Program-made: the position numbers and the translations under genes
In this document: positions 43,935 to 52,061 of the stretch, one piece after another
How the letters are laid out: each line of letters starts with the position of its first letter
How positions within the stretch are numbered: the stretch's first letter is position 1
Source of the DNA: Verrucomicrobiaceae bacterium
GTDB lineage: Bacteria; Verrucomicrobiota; Verrucomicrobiia; Verrucomicrobiales; Verrucomicrobiaceae
DNA: 64,000 nucleotides
Assembly: GCA_016713245.1 (NCBI GenBank)
Contig: JADJPM010000001.1
Span: 1,240,001-1,304,000, forward strand
Reading direction: 5' to 3'
The notes under the pieces: model-generated
What the model was told of the DNA's origin: nothing
The model's input: only the letters and a program-made list of their open reading frames with translations
Databases searched by the model: none

Positions 43935-44230
43935 TCTCGATCGCCCAGCACTCTCCCGTATTAGCGTTTTGGTCTCGCTTTGACAGCGGCATCCAAGCAA
44001 TGGAGAACTCACCAAGGTCATCCATTCTGATGGTCATGATGTTCTTGGGCTGCTGCCTTGTGGTCTATGTATTGATCAGCTTACTTTGCAGTGTTGATTA
44101 CAGTGAAAAGAACTCTAAGGGCAGTGTAAAGCGTCTTGCCGTGAAAATGAAGAAAGGCAAGCCCACCCAGAAACGGGCTGGTCAGTCTAAAAAGAAAGCC
44201 CCTCTTAAGAAACGCAAAGGAAAAGCCTGA
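43931..44230 (+). CDS. Small membrane protein with Lys-rich tail (99 aa)
   Basis: One hydrophobic span (ILMVMMFLGCCLVVYVLISLLC, about 34-55) followed by a very basic tail (KKGKPTQKRAGQSKKKAPLKKR). The tail may bind nucleic acid or acidic lipid; that is inference. ATGA overlap with the preceding gene suggests translation as a pair. No family recognised. Confidence 0.6.
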   Translation: MISIAQHSPVLAFWSRFDSGIQAMENSPRSSILMVMMFLGCCLVVYVLISLLCSVDYSEKNSKGSVKRLAVKMKKGKPTQKRAGQSKKKAPLKKRKGKA

Positions 44231-44289
44231 GATTGTTGCTCCTTCTCAAGGCGTGACCCAGAGTAGTTTGAACCTTCGGCTCTTCGCTC

Positions 44290-46305
44290 TCAGCTCCCCG
44301 CTTCTTTCTCTGAGCTTCTTGCCCCAAGCTCCATGCCAGTCCGTTTCAGCATGATGCCGAGCAGGGCGATGTCCGCCGGGGTGACGCCTTGGAGTCTCGC
44401 GGCTTGGCCGAGGGTGGTGGGCTTGGCGGCGGTGAGGCGGTGGCGGGCCTCCGTTTTGAGGGCGGTGATGGCGTGGTAATCGAAGTCGGCGGGGATCATC
44501 TTTTCCTCCATCCGGGCGGTTTTGGCGACCAGATCCTCCTGCCGGGTGATGTAGCCGGCGTATTTGACGTCGTTTTCGACGAGGCTCCAGACCTCCGGCG
44601 TGAAGCGGTCGCGGAGGTCGGAGGGCAGGGAAGCGGGGGTGTTTTCGGGCCGTTTGAGCCACTGGACGGCGGAGAGGCCGTCGAGGCGGGTTTCAGCGAG
44701 GAGGGTCTTGGCGGCCGAAACGGCGTCGATTTTGGCCTGGGTGTGCTTTTGGCGGAAGTCGGAGACGAGGCCGATCTGGGCGGCGAGGGGGGTCAACCGG
44801 AGGTCGCAGTTGTCCTGGCGGAGGAGGAGGCGGTATTCGGCGCGGGAGGTGAAGAGGCGGTAGGGCTCGGTGGTGCCTTTCGTGACGAGGTCGTCGATCA
44901 TGACGGCGAGGTAGGCCTGGCTGCGCTGGAGGAGGAAGGGGGGACGGCCCTGGACCTTGAGGGCGGCATTGGCCCCGGCGATGAGGCCCTGGCCGGCGGC
45001 TTCTTCATAGCCGGAGGTGCCATTGATCTGCCCGGCGAAGTAGAGGCCGGAGACGCGCTTCGTCTCCAAGGTGGGGTGGAGCTGGGTGGGCGGGCAGTAG
45101 TCGTATTCGACGGCGTAGCCGGGGCGGATGATCTCGGCGTTCTCCAGGCCGGGGATGGACCGGATGAAGTCATACTGGACCTCGAAGGGCAGGGAGGTGG
45201 AGACGCCGTTGACGTAGAATTCGCGGGTGTGGCGGCCCTCGGGCTCCAGGAAGATCTGGTGGCGCTCCTTCTCGGCAAAGCGGACCACCTTGTCCTCCAC
45301 GGAGGGGCAGTAGCGGGGCCCCACGCCCTCGATTTTGCCCGAATACATGGCCGATTTGTGGATATTGGCCCGGATGATGTCGTGCGTCTGGGGGGTCGTG
45401 TAGGTGATCCAGCAGGGAATTTGTTCCACGTGGAACGTTACATCGCGCCAGCTATTGAGCGTAAACTGGTTTGGACCGGTCGTTGAGAGGGCGGGGGAAC
45501 CGTGAGAAGTGAGAAGTGAGAGGTGAGAAGTGGAGTCGCTTTCACCGCCAACTTCTGACTTCTGACTTCTCACTGTCTCTTCGGCTTCGTCTTCCGCCAG
45601 CACTCCCGAGAGGTAACTGAACCTCGGGGCGGGCTCATCCCCGGGCTGGAGGTCGCACTTGGAGAAGTCGATGCTGCGGCTGTTGAGGCGGCAGGGGGTG
45701 CCGGTTTTGAAGCGCTGCACATCGAAACCGAGCTGGCGGAGGCTGTCGGAGAGGGTGGAGATGCTGTCGCCCATGCGGCCGCCAGCTTGGTTTTGCTGGC
45801 CGACATGGAGCAGGCCGCGCATGAAGGTGCCGGAGGAAATGACGACCGCTTTGGCCCGGTAGATCATGCCGAGGGAGGTGCGCACGCCGGTGATGGCGTC
45901 GTTTTCGACGAGCAGCTCGGCGGCGTTGCCCTGGTGGAGGTCGAGGTTGGGCTGATTCTCGATGAGCCACTTCATGCGGAACTGGTAGGCCTTCTTGTCG
46001 CACTGGGCGCGGGGGGCCTGGACGCTGGGGCCCTTGCGAGCGTTCAGCATGCGGAACTGGATGCCGGTGGCGTCGGTGTTCCGGCCCATGACGCCGCCGA
46101 GGGCGTCGATCTCCCGCACGACATGCCCTTTGGCCAGACCGCCGATGGCGGGGTTGCAGGACATCTGGGAGATGGTGTCGAGATTCTGGGTGAGAATGGC
46201 CGTCTGGCAGCCCATCCGTGCCGCCGCCATCGCGGCCTCCACCCCGGCGTGACCGGCTCCGCAGACAATGACGTCGTAGTGCTTGGGGAAAGTAAACAGA
46301 GACAT
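44290..46305 (-). CDS. mnmG: MnmG (GidA), tRNA uridine-34 cmnm5 modification enzyme, with a repeat-encoded insert
   Basis: A 671-residue FAD enzyme that, with MnmE, modifies U34 of certain tRNAs. Seen: VIVCGAGHAGVEAAMAAARMG (FAD loop, about 12-32), MSCNPAIGGLAKGHVVREID, KTGTPCRLNSRSIDF, IEGVGPRYCPSIEDKV-like GVGPRYCPSVEDKVVRF, FAGQINGTSGYEEAAGQGL, and the MnmE-binding end LQGVTPADIALLGIML. It is 30-50 residues longer than usual: residues 245-268 are encoded by a GTGAGAAG-family palindrome (45502-45573), read in frame inside the loop before QIPCWITY. A parS-like palindrome at 45422-45437 is also coding (TFHVEQ). Start MSLFTFPKHYD chosen from family comparison. Confidence 0.95.
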   Translation of the reverse strand: MSLFTFPKHYDVIVCGAGHAGVEAAMAAARMGCQTAILTQNLDTISQMSCNPAIGGLAKGHVVREIDALGGVMGRNTDATGIQFRMLNARKGPSVQAPRAQCDKKAYQFRMKWLIENQPNLDLHQGNAAELLVENDAITGVRTSLGMIYRAKAVVISSGTFMRGLLHVGQQNQAGGRMGDSISTLSDSLRQLGFDVQRFKTGTPCRLNSRSIDFSKCDLQPGDEPAPRFSYLSGVLAEDEAEETVRSQKSEVGGESDSTSHLSLLTSHGSPALSTTGPNQFTLNSWRDVTFHVEQIPCWITYTTPQTHDIIRANIHKSAMYSGKIEGVGPRYCPSVEDKVVRFAEKERHQIFLEPEGRHTREFYVNGVSTSLPFEVQYDFIRSIPGLENAEIIRPGYAVEYDYCPPTQLHPTLETKRVSGLYFAGQINGTSGYEEAAGQGLIAGANAALKVQGRPPFLLQRSQAYLAVMIDDLVTKGTTEPYRLFTSRAEYRLLLRQDNCDLRLTPLAAQIGLVSDFRQKHTQAKIDAVSAAKTLLAETRLDGLSAVQWLKRPENTPASLPSDLRDRFTPEVWSLVENDVKYAGYITRQEDLVAKTARMEEKMIPADFDYHAITALKTEARHRLTAAKPTTLGQAARLQGVTPADIALLGIMLKRTGMELGARSSEKEAGS
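45422..45437. other. parS-like ParB-binding palindrome inside mnmG
   Basis: TGTTCCACGTGGAACG contains the perfect 14-bp palindrome GTTCCACGTGGAAC with the CACGTG core of parS; only the last base departs from the 16-bp consensus TGTTCCACGTGGAACA used by several phyla. mnmG (gidA) is classically close to parAB and oriC. ParB binding here is inferred. Confidence 0.7.
45502..45573. repeat. REP-like inverted repeat, GTGAGAAG family (copy 2, in frame inside mnmG)
   Basis: Left arm 45502-45531, right arm 45551-45573 (ACTTCTGACTTCTGACTTCTCAC). The element is 72 bases, a multiple of three, and is read on the minus strand as VRSQKSEV...TSHLSLLTSH in MnmG without disturbing the frame. The family matches 35388-35468 and 46391-46429. 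Confidence 0.88.
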
Positions 46306-46390
46306 GGAGACGGGGAGAAGAGGAGGCTGGGAGACGGGGCGGCGGATCTTCCTCGTCCTCCTACTCGAACTCGTCCTCGATTCAACGCGG

Positions 46391-46429
46391 GGTGAGAGGT
46401 GAGACGTGAGAAGTGAGAAGTGAGAGGTC
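46391..46429. repeat. GTGAGAAG-family repeat, single arm (copy 3)
   Basis: GGTGAGAGGTGAGACGTGAG followed by AAGTGAGAAGTGAGAGGTC: the same 7-base-period words as the other two copies but with no inverted partner, so probably a decayed or half element. It lies 86 bases upstream of the mnmG start. Confidence 0.75.
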
Positions 46430-46464
46430 TGCCGGGAAGGGCAGGGTAGCACAGGCGAGGCGGT

Positions 46465-46480
46465 TGTTCCATGTGGAACG
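46465..46480. other. Second, weaker parS-like palindrome upstream of mnmG
   Basis: TGTTCCATGTGGAACG: identical to the site at 45422-45437 except for CATGTG in place of the CACGTG core. It lies 160 bases upstream of the mnmG start. Pairing of the two sites supports a ParB-binding cluster, though the core change would weaken binding. Confidence 0.5.
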
Positions 46481-46504
46481 TGGGGGTGGCGGAGTCCGAG
46501 TTGG

Positions 46505-46646
46505 GTTTCAAGTTTCAGGTTCCAGGTTCCAAGATGGTGGCACGGAGGGCGTTGCGGAGCGTAGCTCACGCTCGAAAAGTGGAGGCGTGAGCGGGTCGTG
46601 CCGTTCGGTTTTCCAGACCTGAAACTTGGAACCTGAAACTTGAAAC
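46505..46646. repeat. Long inverted repeat, TTTCAAGTTTCAGG family
   Basis: GTTTCAAGTTTCAGGTTCCA at 46505-46524 is a perfect 20-base inverted match of 46627-46646, separated by 102 bases. The arms are made of GTTTCA/GGTTCCA seven-base words. It lies between mnmG and pdhA and resembles the GTGAGAAG family in design but not in sequence. Confidence 0.82.
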
Positions 46647-46712
46647 TGGCGTCTCGCCTCAGCGAACACCCGCTTGCCTTTGGCCCCCTTCCCGCTAGTA
46701 TCGGCGACCCTC

Positions 46713-47809
46713 ATGGCCAAGACGAAAGCTCCCTCTTCCTCCGCTGCGACCGACCTCGCGGCGCATGCCTCCGCCCCGATCAATCAGAAGCTGACGGCGG
46801 CTGACAAAGTGAACCTTTATCGCCAGATGGTGCGCATTCGCCGCTTTGAGCAGGTGTCGCTCCAGCACTATCAAGCGGGTCGCATGGGCGGCTTCCTTCA
46901 CCTCTACATCGGCCAGGAATCCGTCGCCGTCGGCACGGTTTCCGTCATGGGACCGAATGATCACGTCATCACCGCTTACCGCGACCACGGCCACGCTTTG
47001 GCGGTCGGTATGGGCATGAACGAGTGCATGGCCGAGCTCTTCGGCAAGGCCACTGGCTGCTCCCGCGGCAAGGGCGGCTCGATGCACTACTTTGCGCCGG
47101 ACAAGAACTACTGGGGCGGTCACGGCATCGTCGCCGGCCAGACGCCTCTCGGTCTCGGCCTCGCGTATGGTTTGAAGTATCGCGGCATCAAGGGTGCCGC
47201 TCTCTGCTTCCTTGGCGACGGCGCGGTCAATCAAGGTGCCTTCCACGAATCGCTCAATCTGGCCGAGCTTTGGGATCTGCCCGTGATCTATGTGATCGAA
47301 AACAACGGCTACTCGATGGGCACCAGCCAGAGCCGCTCCTCCGCGTATGTGGACTTCCTCGCCAAGCGTGCGGAAGGCTACGGCATGGCTTGGGAGCAGT
47401 TCAACGGCGAGGACGTCTATGAAGTGCGTGCCGGCGTGGGCAAAGCCATCGAGCGTGCACACAACGAATCGAAGCCAAGCATCCTCGAAATCGCCACCTA
47501 CCGCTGGGAAGGCCATTCTGTGGCCGACGCGAACAAATTCAAATACCGCACCAAGGAAGAGGTCGAAAAATTCCAAAGTGAGCACGACCCGATCCAAGTG
47601 TGGAAGCGCAACCTGATCAACGAAGGCGTGGCCACCGAGGAAGACCTGAAGAAGATCGACAAGGAAGCGCAAAAGAAGCCGAAGATTCCGCAGAGTTCGC
47701 TAAGAGCAGTCCCTATCCCGAGCCGGAGACCATTTTCGAAGATGTGTATTGGGAAGTGGACAACAAGACGGAGGCTGGCCAGACCGGCCGCCACTTCTTC
47801 AACGACTGA
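46713..47809 (+). pseudogene. pdhA: Pyruvate dehydrogenase E1 alpha subunit with a one-base frameshift near the C-terminus
   Basis: A thiamine-diphosphate-dependent E1 alpha: LYRQMVRIRRFEQVSLQHYQ, GRMGGFLHLYIGQESVAVG, YRDHGHALAVGM, GKGGSMHYFA, and the ThDP motif GDGAVNQGAFHESLNLAELW...VIENNGYSMGT. At AAAA 47671-47674 one A is missing; adding it restores KEAEDSAEFAKSSPYPEPETI-FEDVYWEVDNKTEAGQTG and the stop at 47807-47809 (365 residues). Unrepaired, the frame drifts to 47900. All catalytic parts lie before the shift. No pdhB follows; the next gene is convergent. Assembly error is the simplest cause. Confidence 0.9.
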
Positions 47810-47833
47810 TTTGCCGCTCGTCGGCGAGCCGTC

Positions 47834-48583
47834 TCACATCCGACCAATCTGGCAGCTCGTCAGCCCGCCATCAATGACGATGATCTCGCCGGTGATGTAA
47901 CTCGCGGCCGCCGAGCAAAGAAACGTCACCGCGCCCGCGACATCCTCCGGCGCACCGACACGGCGCAGCAGGATCTTCTTTTCGTAGTGATCCAGCAGCG
48001 AGCGGTCCTCGGATTCCATCACCTTCGCTGTGAGTGGCGTCTTGATGAGACCGGGGGCGACGCTGTTCACGCGGATGCCATGATCTGCCAGCGACACCGC
48101 GAGCGACTTCGTGAGCATCACAAGCGCTCCTTTGCTCGCGTCATAGGCGCAGGAGTCCATCTCGCCCTGAAAGCCATTCGTCGAAGAGGTGATCACGAGG
48201 CAGCCACCCCGTTTTTCGGCGACCATGCGCTTCGCAAAGGCCTGCGCCGTGAAAAACGCCGACGCGAGATTCAGCTGGATCGTCTTGTCCCAACGCTCGC
48301 GAGTCATTTCGAGGAAGGGCAGGTCAAAGAAGCTGCCTGCGTTGCAAATCAGAAGGTCGAGGCCGGGTTCGAGCTGGAAGGCCGCATCGACCAGCCGTTG
48401 CGGGCCGTCGTTTTGCATCAGGTCGGCCTGCACATAATTTGCGAGGCCTTCGACAGAGTCCTGAAGACCGTGAAACACGACACGCGCACCCGCTTCCTGC
48501 AGCGCCTTGCCCATCGCGAGGCCAAGGCCTTGCGAGGAGCCAGTCACGAGAGCGGCGTGGCCATCAAGAGAGAATGCTTTCAT
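47834..48583 (-). CDS. SDR-family oxidoreductase
   Basis: A 249-residue classical short-chain dehydrogenase: TGSSQGLGLAMGKAL (cofactor loop, about 14-28), ICNAGSF, catalytic Ser in VITSSTNGF, YDASK (Tyr and Lys), RVNSVAPGLIKTPL, and GEIIVIDGGLTSCQ. All four catalytic residues are present. NADP versus NAD cannot be decided. Its ATG lies inside the 3' end of the amidohydrolase gene (20-base overlap), so the two are cotranscribed, probably acting on the same substrate. Confidence 0.92.
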   Translation of the reverse strand: MKAFSLDGHAALVTGSSQGLGLAMGKALQEAGARVVFHGLQDSVEGLANYVQADLMQNDGPQRLVDAAFQLEPGLDLLICNAGSFFDLPFLEMTRERWDKTIQLNLASAFFTAQAFAKRMVAEKRGGCLVITSSTNGFQGEMDSCAYDASKGALVMLTKSLAVSLADHGIRVNSVAPGLIKTPLTAKVMESEDRSLLDHYEKKILLRRVGAPEDVAGAVTFLCSAAASYITGEIIVIDGGLTSCQIGRM

Positions 48584-49538
48584 CGGCGAGCTTGAGGTAT
48601 TTCAGGGTGTTCGTGCAGGTGATGCGCTGGACGACTGCATCGCCGGCGGCGCGGAGGGCTTTCATCTCGGCCTCGTAGGTGCTGATGAGCTTCACCACCT
48701 TGCCGCTGATCTCGGCGGCGTAGCTGTAGAAGGGTGAGTCACTGCCCCAGATGAACTTGTCCGGATAGGCAGCGGCCAGATCCGCGGTGACGCGACCGGG
48801 ATCGGTGTAATCGCTGTCAAAGCGACGCTCGCGCGGGGCGATGTAAGGCAGGTCATCCACCGCGCCGACGCAATGAATGCAGTGCGCGGAGTTGTCGAAC
48901 CACGCGTTCGGCAGCGCCTGGATGCGGTCGAGGCATTTCTTGTCGTAGCGACAGGAATGTGCGGCGCAGAAGCGGATGTCCGGATTCGCCTCGGCGATGT
49001 CGATGATGTCATGCGCCTGCGCCCATGGATCATCTTTGGCCACGCTGCTGTGGATGATGAAGGGCACATCCCACTCGCGAGCGAGGTCGAGGAAGACTTT
49101 GCCTTCATCCGCGAGGCATTTGATGAACGACTGGATGATGGTGCTCTGGATCTTGATGCCGTGGAAGCGGTATTCGCCGCGCAGCTTCACCAACTCCTTC
49201 GCCTGCGCGTCCGTGTTTCGCATCGGATCGACCATGACGAAGGGCAGGATGCGTTTTCCCTCCTCCGGAAAGAGCTTCTGGCACTCATCGAGCAGGCGTT
49301 TGTTTTCAAAAGCATACGGCACCGTTTCGAGGCCGCCCTGACCGAAGCCAATCCCACCACTGCGGAACTTCGTCACGTCCATCGCCGCATAGCTGACGAA
49401 GGGAAACGCGATCCAGTGCGTGATGCCGAGCGCTCCGCCCTCATGCTGCATCTGCACGAGCTGCTGCGAGTAGGGAAAGTCGCCGTGCAGGTAAAACAGC
49501 AGGTCGGCACCGAGGTGATTGTGGCAGTCAATGAGCAT
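48564..49538 (-). CDS. Amidohydrolase-2 family TIM-barrel hydrolase
   Basis: A 324-residue metal hydrolase of the amidohydrolase_2 type: first metal motif IDCHNHLGADL (HxH), KIQSTIIQSF, PFIIHSS and FCAAHSCRYD with later His residues, and the catalytic Asp in FIWGSDSPFY. No signal peptide. It overlaps the SDR gene downstream by 20 bases and lies 110 bases downstream of the amidohydrolase-aminotransferase fusion on the same strand. The three likely form a catabolic unit; substrate unknown. Confidence 0.88.
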   Translation of the reverse strand: MLIDCHNHLGADLLFYLHGDFPYSQQLVQMQHEGGALGITHWIAFPFVSYAAMDVTKFRSGGIGFGQGGLETVPYAFENKRLLDECQKLFPEEGKRILPFVMVDPMRNTDAQAKELVKLRGEYRFHGIKIQSTIIQSFIKCLADEGKVFLDLAREWDVPFIIHSSVAKDDPWAQAHDIIDIAEANPDIRFCAAHSCRYDKKCLDRIQALPNAWFDNSAHCIHCVGAVDDLPYIAPRERRFDSDYTDPGRVTADLAAAYPDKFIWGSDSPFYSYAAEISGKVVKLISTYEAEMKALRAAGDAVVQRITCTNTLKYLKLADESILS

Positions 49539-49648
49539 AAAGTCAGCAGGAGCGGCCTACGGAACACGCGGAATACCCGGAAAGCAGAAGCATGCATTTC
49601 TGATGCTTCCGTTTGTTCTGTGTTTTCCGTAGGTGATCATGGTTGAAT

Positions 49649-51967
49649 TCAAACGAGTCGCGCAAAGCCTTGTTGCGGTCCGTGAGCCGCTTCCAGCGGT
49701 GTCTGGGCGACGATGGTGAGGGATTCATCCAGCGTGGCGAGCATGCTGGCGACTTTTTCGTCATCGTGGCACCAGGTCACATAAAGCTGGCTCGACATCA
49801 AATAGCCGCGCTGGAGCATGTGCCGGATCATGAGCGGTTTCGCGGCTGGATTGGCAAAAACAAGCGATGGAGCGCAGGGCATGCTGCCGATCTTCAAACC
49901 GAGCGCGGGATGCCGCGAAGCCACCTCGCGCAAACCGGCCTGCAAACGCTCACCGAGGTTCCAGACGTGCTTTTGCACGCCTTCACGCCTCATTTTGCTA
50001 ATGCAGGCCAGCGAGGCCGCCGTGCCGACACCATCGGTCCAGTAGCTGCTGGAGATGAAACTGTGGTTCGAGGCCTCCATGACCTCGTTTTTGCCCACAA
50101 TGGCTCCGGCGGGATAGCCGTTGCTCATCGCCTTCGCATACACGGCGAGGTCCGGTTCAATGCCGAGCACCGGCGCGGCACCGGGAAAGCCAAAGCGCCA
50201 GCCGCTGGTGACTTCATCGAGCACAAACACGGCTCCGGCGGCATGGCAAGCATCGATCACGTTTTGCAGGAAGCCATCGCGCGGGAACTCGCTGCGCATC
50301 GGCTCCATCACCACGGCGGCGAGCTTGCCATCGAGCTTCTGCAACGCGGCTTGGAAGGACGCGGGATCGTTGTAGCGGAACGGCACCGCCGTGCCCGCCA
50401 GCTCGCGGGGCACACCGAGCGGTTGAAGGCCCGGCAGCAGGTGGCCATCGAGCGCCGCATCATCGCCGAGGTTCGCGGCGAGATACCAATCGCTCCAGCC
50501 ATGGTAACCGCAGAAGGCGATGCCGCTTTTGCCCGTCGCGGCACGTGCGATGCGCACCGCGAGACCGAGCGCCTCGCCACCACCGCGGGCGTAGCGCACT
50601 TTCCCGGCCCAGGGATGCAGATCGAGCAGCTCATCGGCGAGCTTTACCTCATCCGGCGAGGCAAGTGTGGCATAGCTGCCGAGATTCACGCGACGTTTCA
50701 CCGCGGCATTCACTTCATGATCGGCATGGCCGAGCAAAATGGCTCCGACGCCGCCGGTGAAGTCGGTGTAGCGTTTGCCATCGAGGTCCCAAATGCTGGA
50801 GCCTTTCGCTCGCGAGAAATACGAGGGCCAGGTTTGCGGATCGAAGAGGTGGGCGCGTTTGGAGAGCAGGCCTGTGCCGCAGGAGATTTTGGTTTTGGCT
50901 TCTTCCCAGAGTGCGGGGCCCGTAGCCCGAGTTTTCCAACTCGGGTCTTCGGATGAACGAGTTGGAAAACTCGTTCTACGGACCAGCCGCAGCGCGTTCT
51001 CGCGGAAGATGTCGTCCAGGTCGCCCTGCGTCATGCCGGTGTCTTCGCAGGCTTCGCGGAGGCAGAGGAGCGATTCGATGCCCACCGTCGTGTATTGGCC
51101 GAAGATGGTCAGTTTGTCGGTGCCGAGGTCGGGATGAATCCAGGTGAAGCCATCGCCTTGGGTGATGCAGGAGCCGCGGAGCTCGCTGACCATGTAATCG
51201 CTGCCCCAGAGCACGCGTTTCGGCCCGAGAATCTCAATCGCGGCTCGAAAGGCACCCGCTTGCGTCACGGCGGAGGTGTCCACGACGACGTTATCGAGGT
51301 CGATGAGGTGATGCAGGCCTTCGCGGGCGTGGCGGTAGTTAAAACTGCGGGCGATGTGGGCGAGGATGAGCTGGCAGCGCGGGTATTTGCGGCAAAGACG
51401 GCTGATGGCCTCGATGTTGCGCGGATCGGTGATGCCGTTGGCGAGCATGATGTGCAGCATCATGATGCCGTTGTGATCGTGACAGGCCTCCCACATCCAT
51501 TCCGGGGCGAAGGATTCGATCTCCGCCTCCTTCGTGTCCGGCACATCGGCATACAGACGATACGGTTTGATGCCGACGAACACGCCGGTGCTCATGAGGC
51601 GACGCACCTCCGCAGGATCATCGGTGGGTGCCGCGAGCACGAGCGCTCGCGAGTTCGTGCTCATGTCGATCTGCGATTGCAGCCACGCGTTCTCACCGAC
51701 GCGATTGTTTCCAGCACTTGGATAGCCGAAGAACAATCCTTCGACCTCGCGGCCTGGCATCGAGAGCTGCATCGCGGCCTGAAAGTCCGCCATGCCGTAG
51801 CCGCGATCCTCATCGAGGAACACGGGACGCTTTCCTTCCGCGAAATGGCGGCTGTGAAACAGGTGCGTGTGAGCATCGAAGACTTTCTGCGGCACAAAGC
51901 CGTCGAGAGCGCGGTGGAGCAGCTTGCGGTCGGTGTCGTTGAGTTCGGTGACGAGCTTCAGGGACAT
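49649..51967 (-). CDS. Fused amidohydrolase - class III aminotransferase (772 aa)
   Basis: Residues about 1-330 form a TIM-barrel amidohydrolase (FDAHTHLFHSRHF, GIMMLHIMLANG, CQLILAHIARSF, VLWGSDYMVSELRG). Residues about 355-772 form a PLP-dependent class III aminotransferase like glutamate-1-semialdehyde aminomutase (LDGKRYTDFTGGVGAILLGH, AVFVLDEVTSGWRFG, AKAMSNGYPAGAIVGK with the PLP lysine). The linker, about 330-350, is encoded by a REP-like palindrome (50920-50981) read as RTSFPTRSSEDPSWKTRATG. The fusion could channel an amine product. Downstream on the same strand: amidohydrolase and SDR genes. Confidence 0.88.
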   Translation of the reverse strand: MSLKLVTELNDTDRKLLHRALDGFVPQKVFDAHTHLFHSRHFAEGKRPVFLDEDRGYGMADFQAAMQLSMPGREVEGLFFGYPSAGNNRVGENAWLQSQIDMSTNSRALVLAAPTDDPAEVRRLMSTGVFVGIKPYRLYADVPDTKEAEIESFAPEWMWEACHDHNGIMMLHIMLANGITDPRNIEAISRLCRKYPRCQLILAHIARSFNYRHAREGLHHLIDLDNVVVDTSAVTQAGAFRAAIEILGPKRVLWGSDYMVSELRGSCITQGDGFTWIHPDLGTDKLTIFGQYTTVGIESLLCLREACEDTGMTQGDLDDIFRENALRLVRRTSFPTRSSEDPSWKTRATGPALWEEAKTKISCGTGLLSKRAHLFDPQTWPSYFSRAKGSSIWDLDGKRYTDFTGGVGAILLGHADHEVNAAVKRRVNLGSYATLASPDEVKLADELLDLHPWAGKVRYARGGGEALGLAVRIARAATGKSGIAFCGYHGWSDWYLAANLGDDAALDGHLLPGLQPLGVPRELAGTAVPFRYNDPASFQAALQKLDGKLAAVVMEPMRSEFPRDGFLQNVIDACHAAGAVFVLDEVTSGWRFGFPGAAPVLGIEPDLAVYAKAMSNGYPAGAIVGKNEVMEASNHSFISSSYWTDGVGTAASLACISKMRREGVQKHVWNLGERLQAGLREVASRHPALGLKIGSMPCAPSLVFANPAAKPLMIRHMLQRGYLMSSQLYVTWCHDDEKVASMLATLDESLTIVAQTPLEAAHGPQQGFARLV
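50920..50981. repeat. REP-like double hairpin, CGAGTTTTCCAACTCG family, in frame in the fusion gene
   Basis: CCCGAGTT-TTCC-AACTCGGG (50926-50945) and AACGAGTT-GGAA-AACTCGTT (50956-50975) are two hairpins that are also inverted copies of each other; the outer arms CCGTAG...CTACGG extend the symmetry (22 of 24 bases). It encodes the interdomain linker of the 772-residue protein. Confidence 0.88.
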
Positions 51968-52061
51968 GCGCGGAGTATGCGCACCGCTCGTGAAACCTTC
52001 GCGGCAATTCGTCTGGTTCTCGAAAAAGACCAGTGCCGCCGCTTCGTTGAGTCTTCACCTC

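Larger units (their letters stand above)
46306..46712. other. Divergent mnmG-pdhA intergenic region, densely packed with repeats
   Basis: 407 bases holding, in order, a single GTGAGAAG-family arm (46391-46429), a second parS-like palindrome (46465-46480) and a long TTTCAAGTTTCAGG inverted repeat (46505-46646). Both promoters must lie here; no -35/-10 pair is convincing among the repeats. Confidence 0.6.

Noticed and set aside
46044..46511. Minus-strand frame upstream of and overlapping mnmG, beginning MKPNSDSATPTFHMEQ
   Set aside because: It reads through the parS-like site and a repeat arm and then runs out of phase across mnmG; the mnmG frame has all family motifs.
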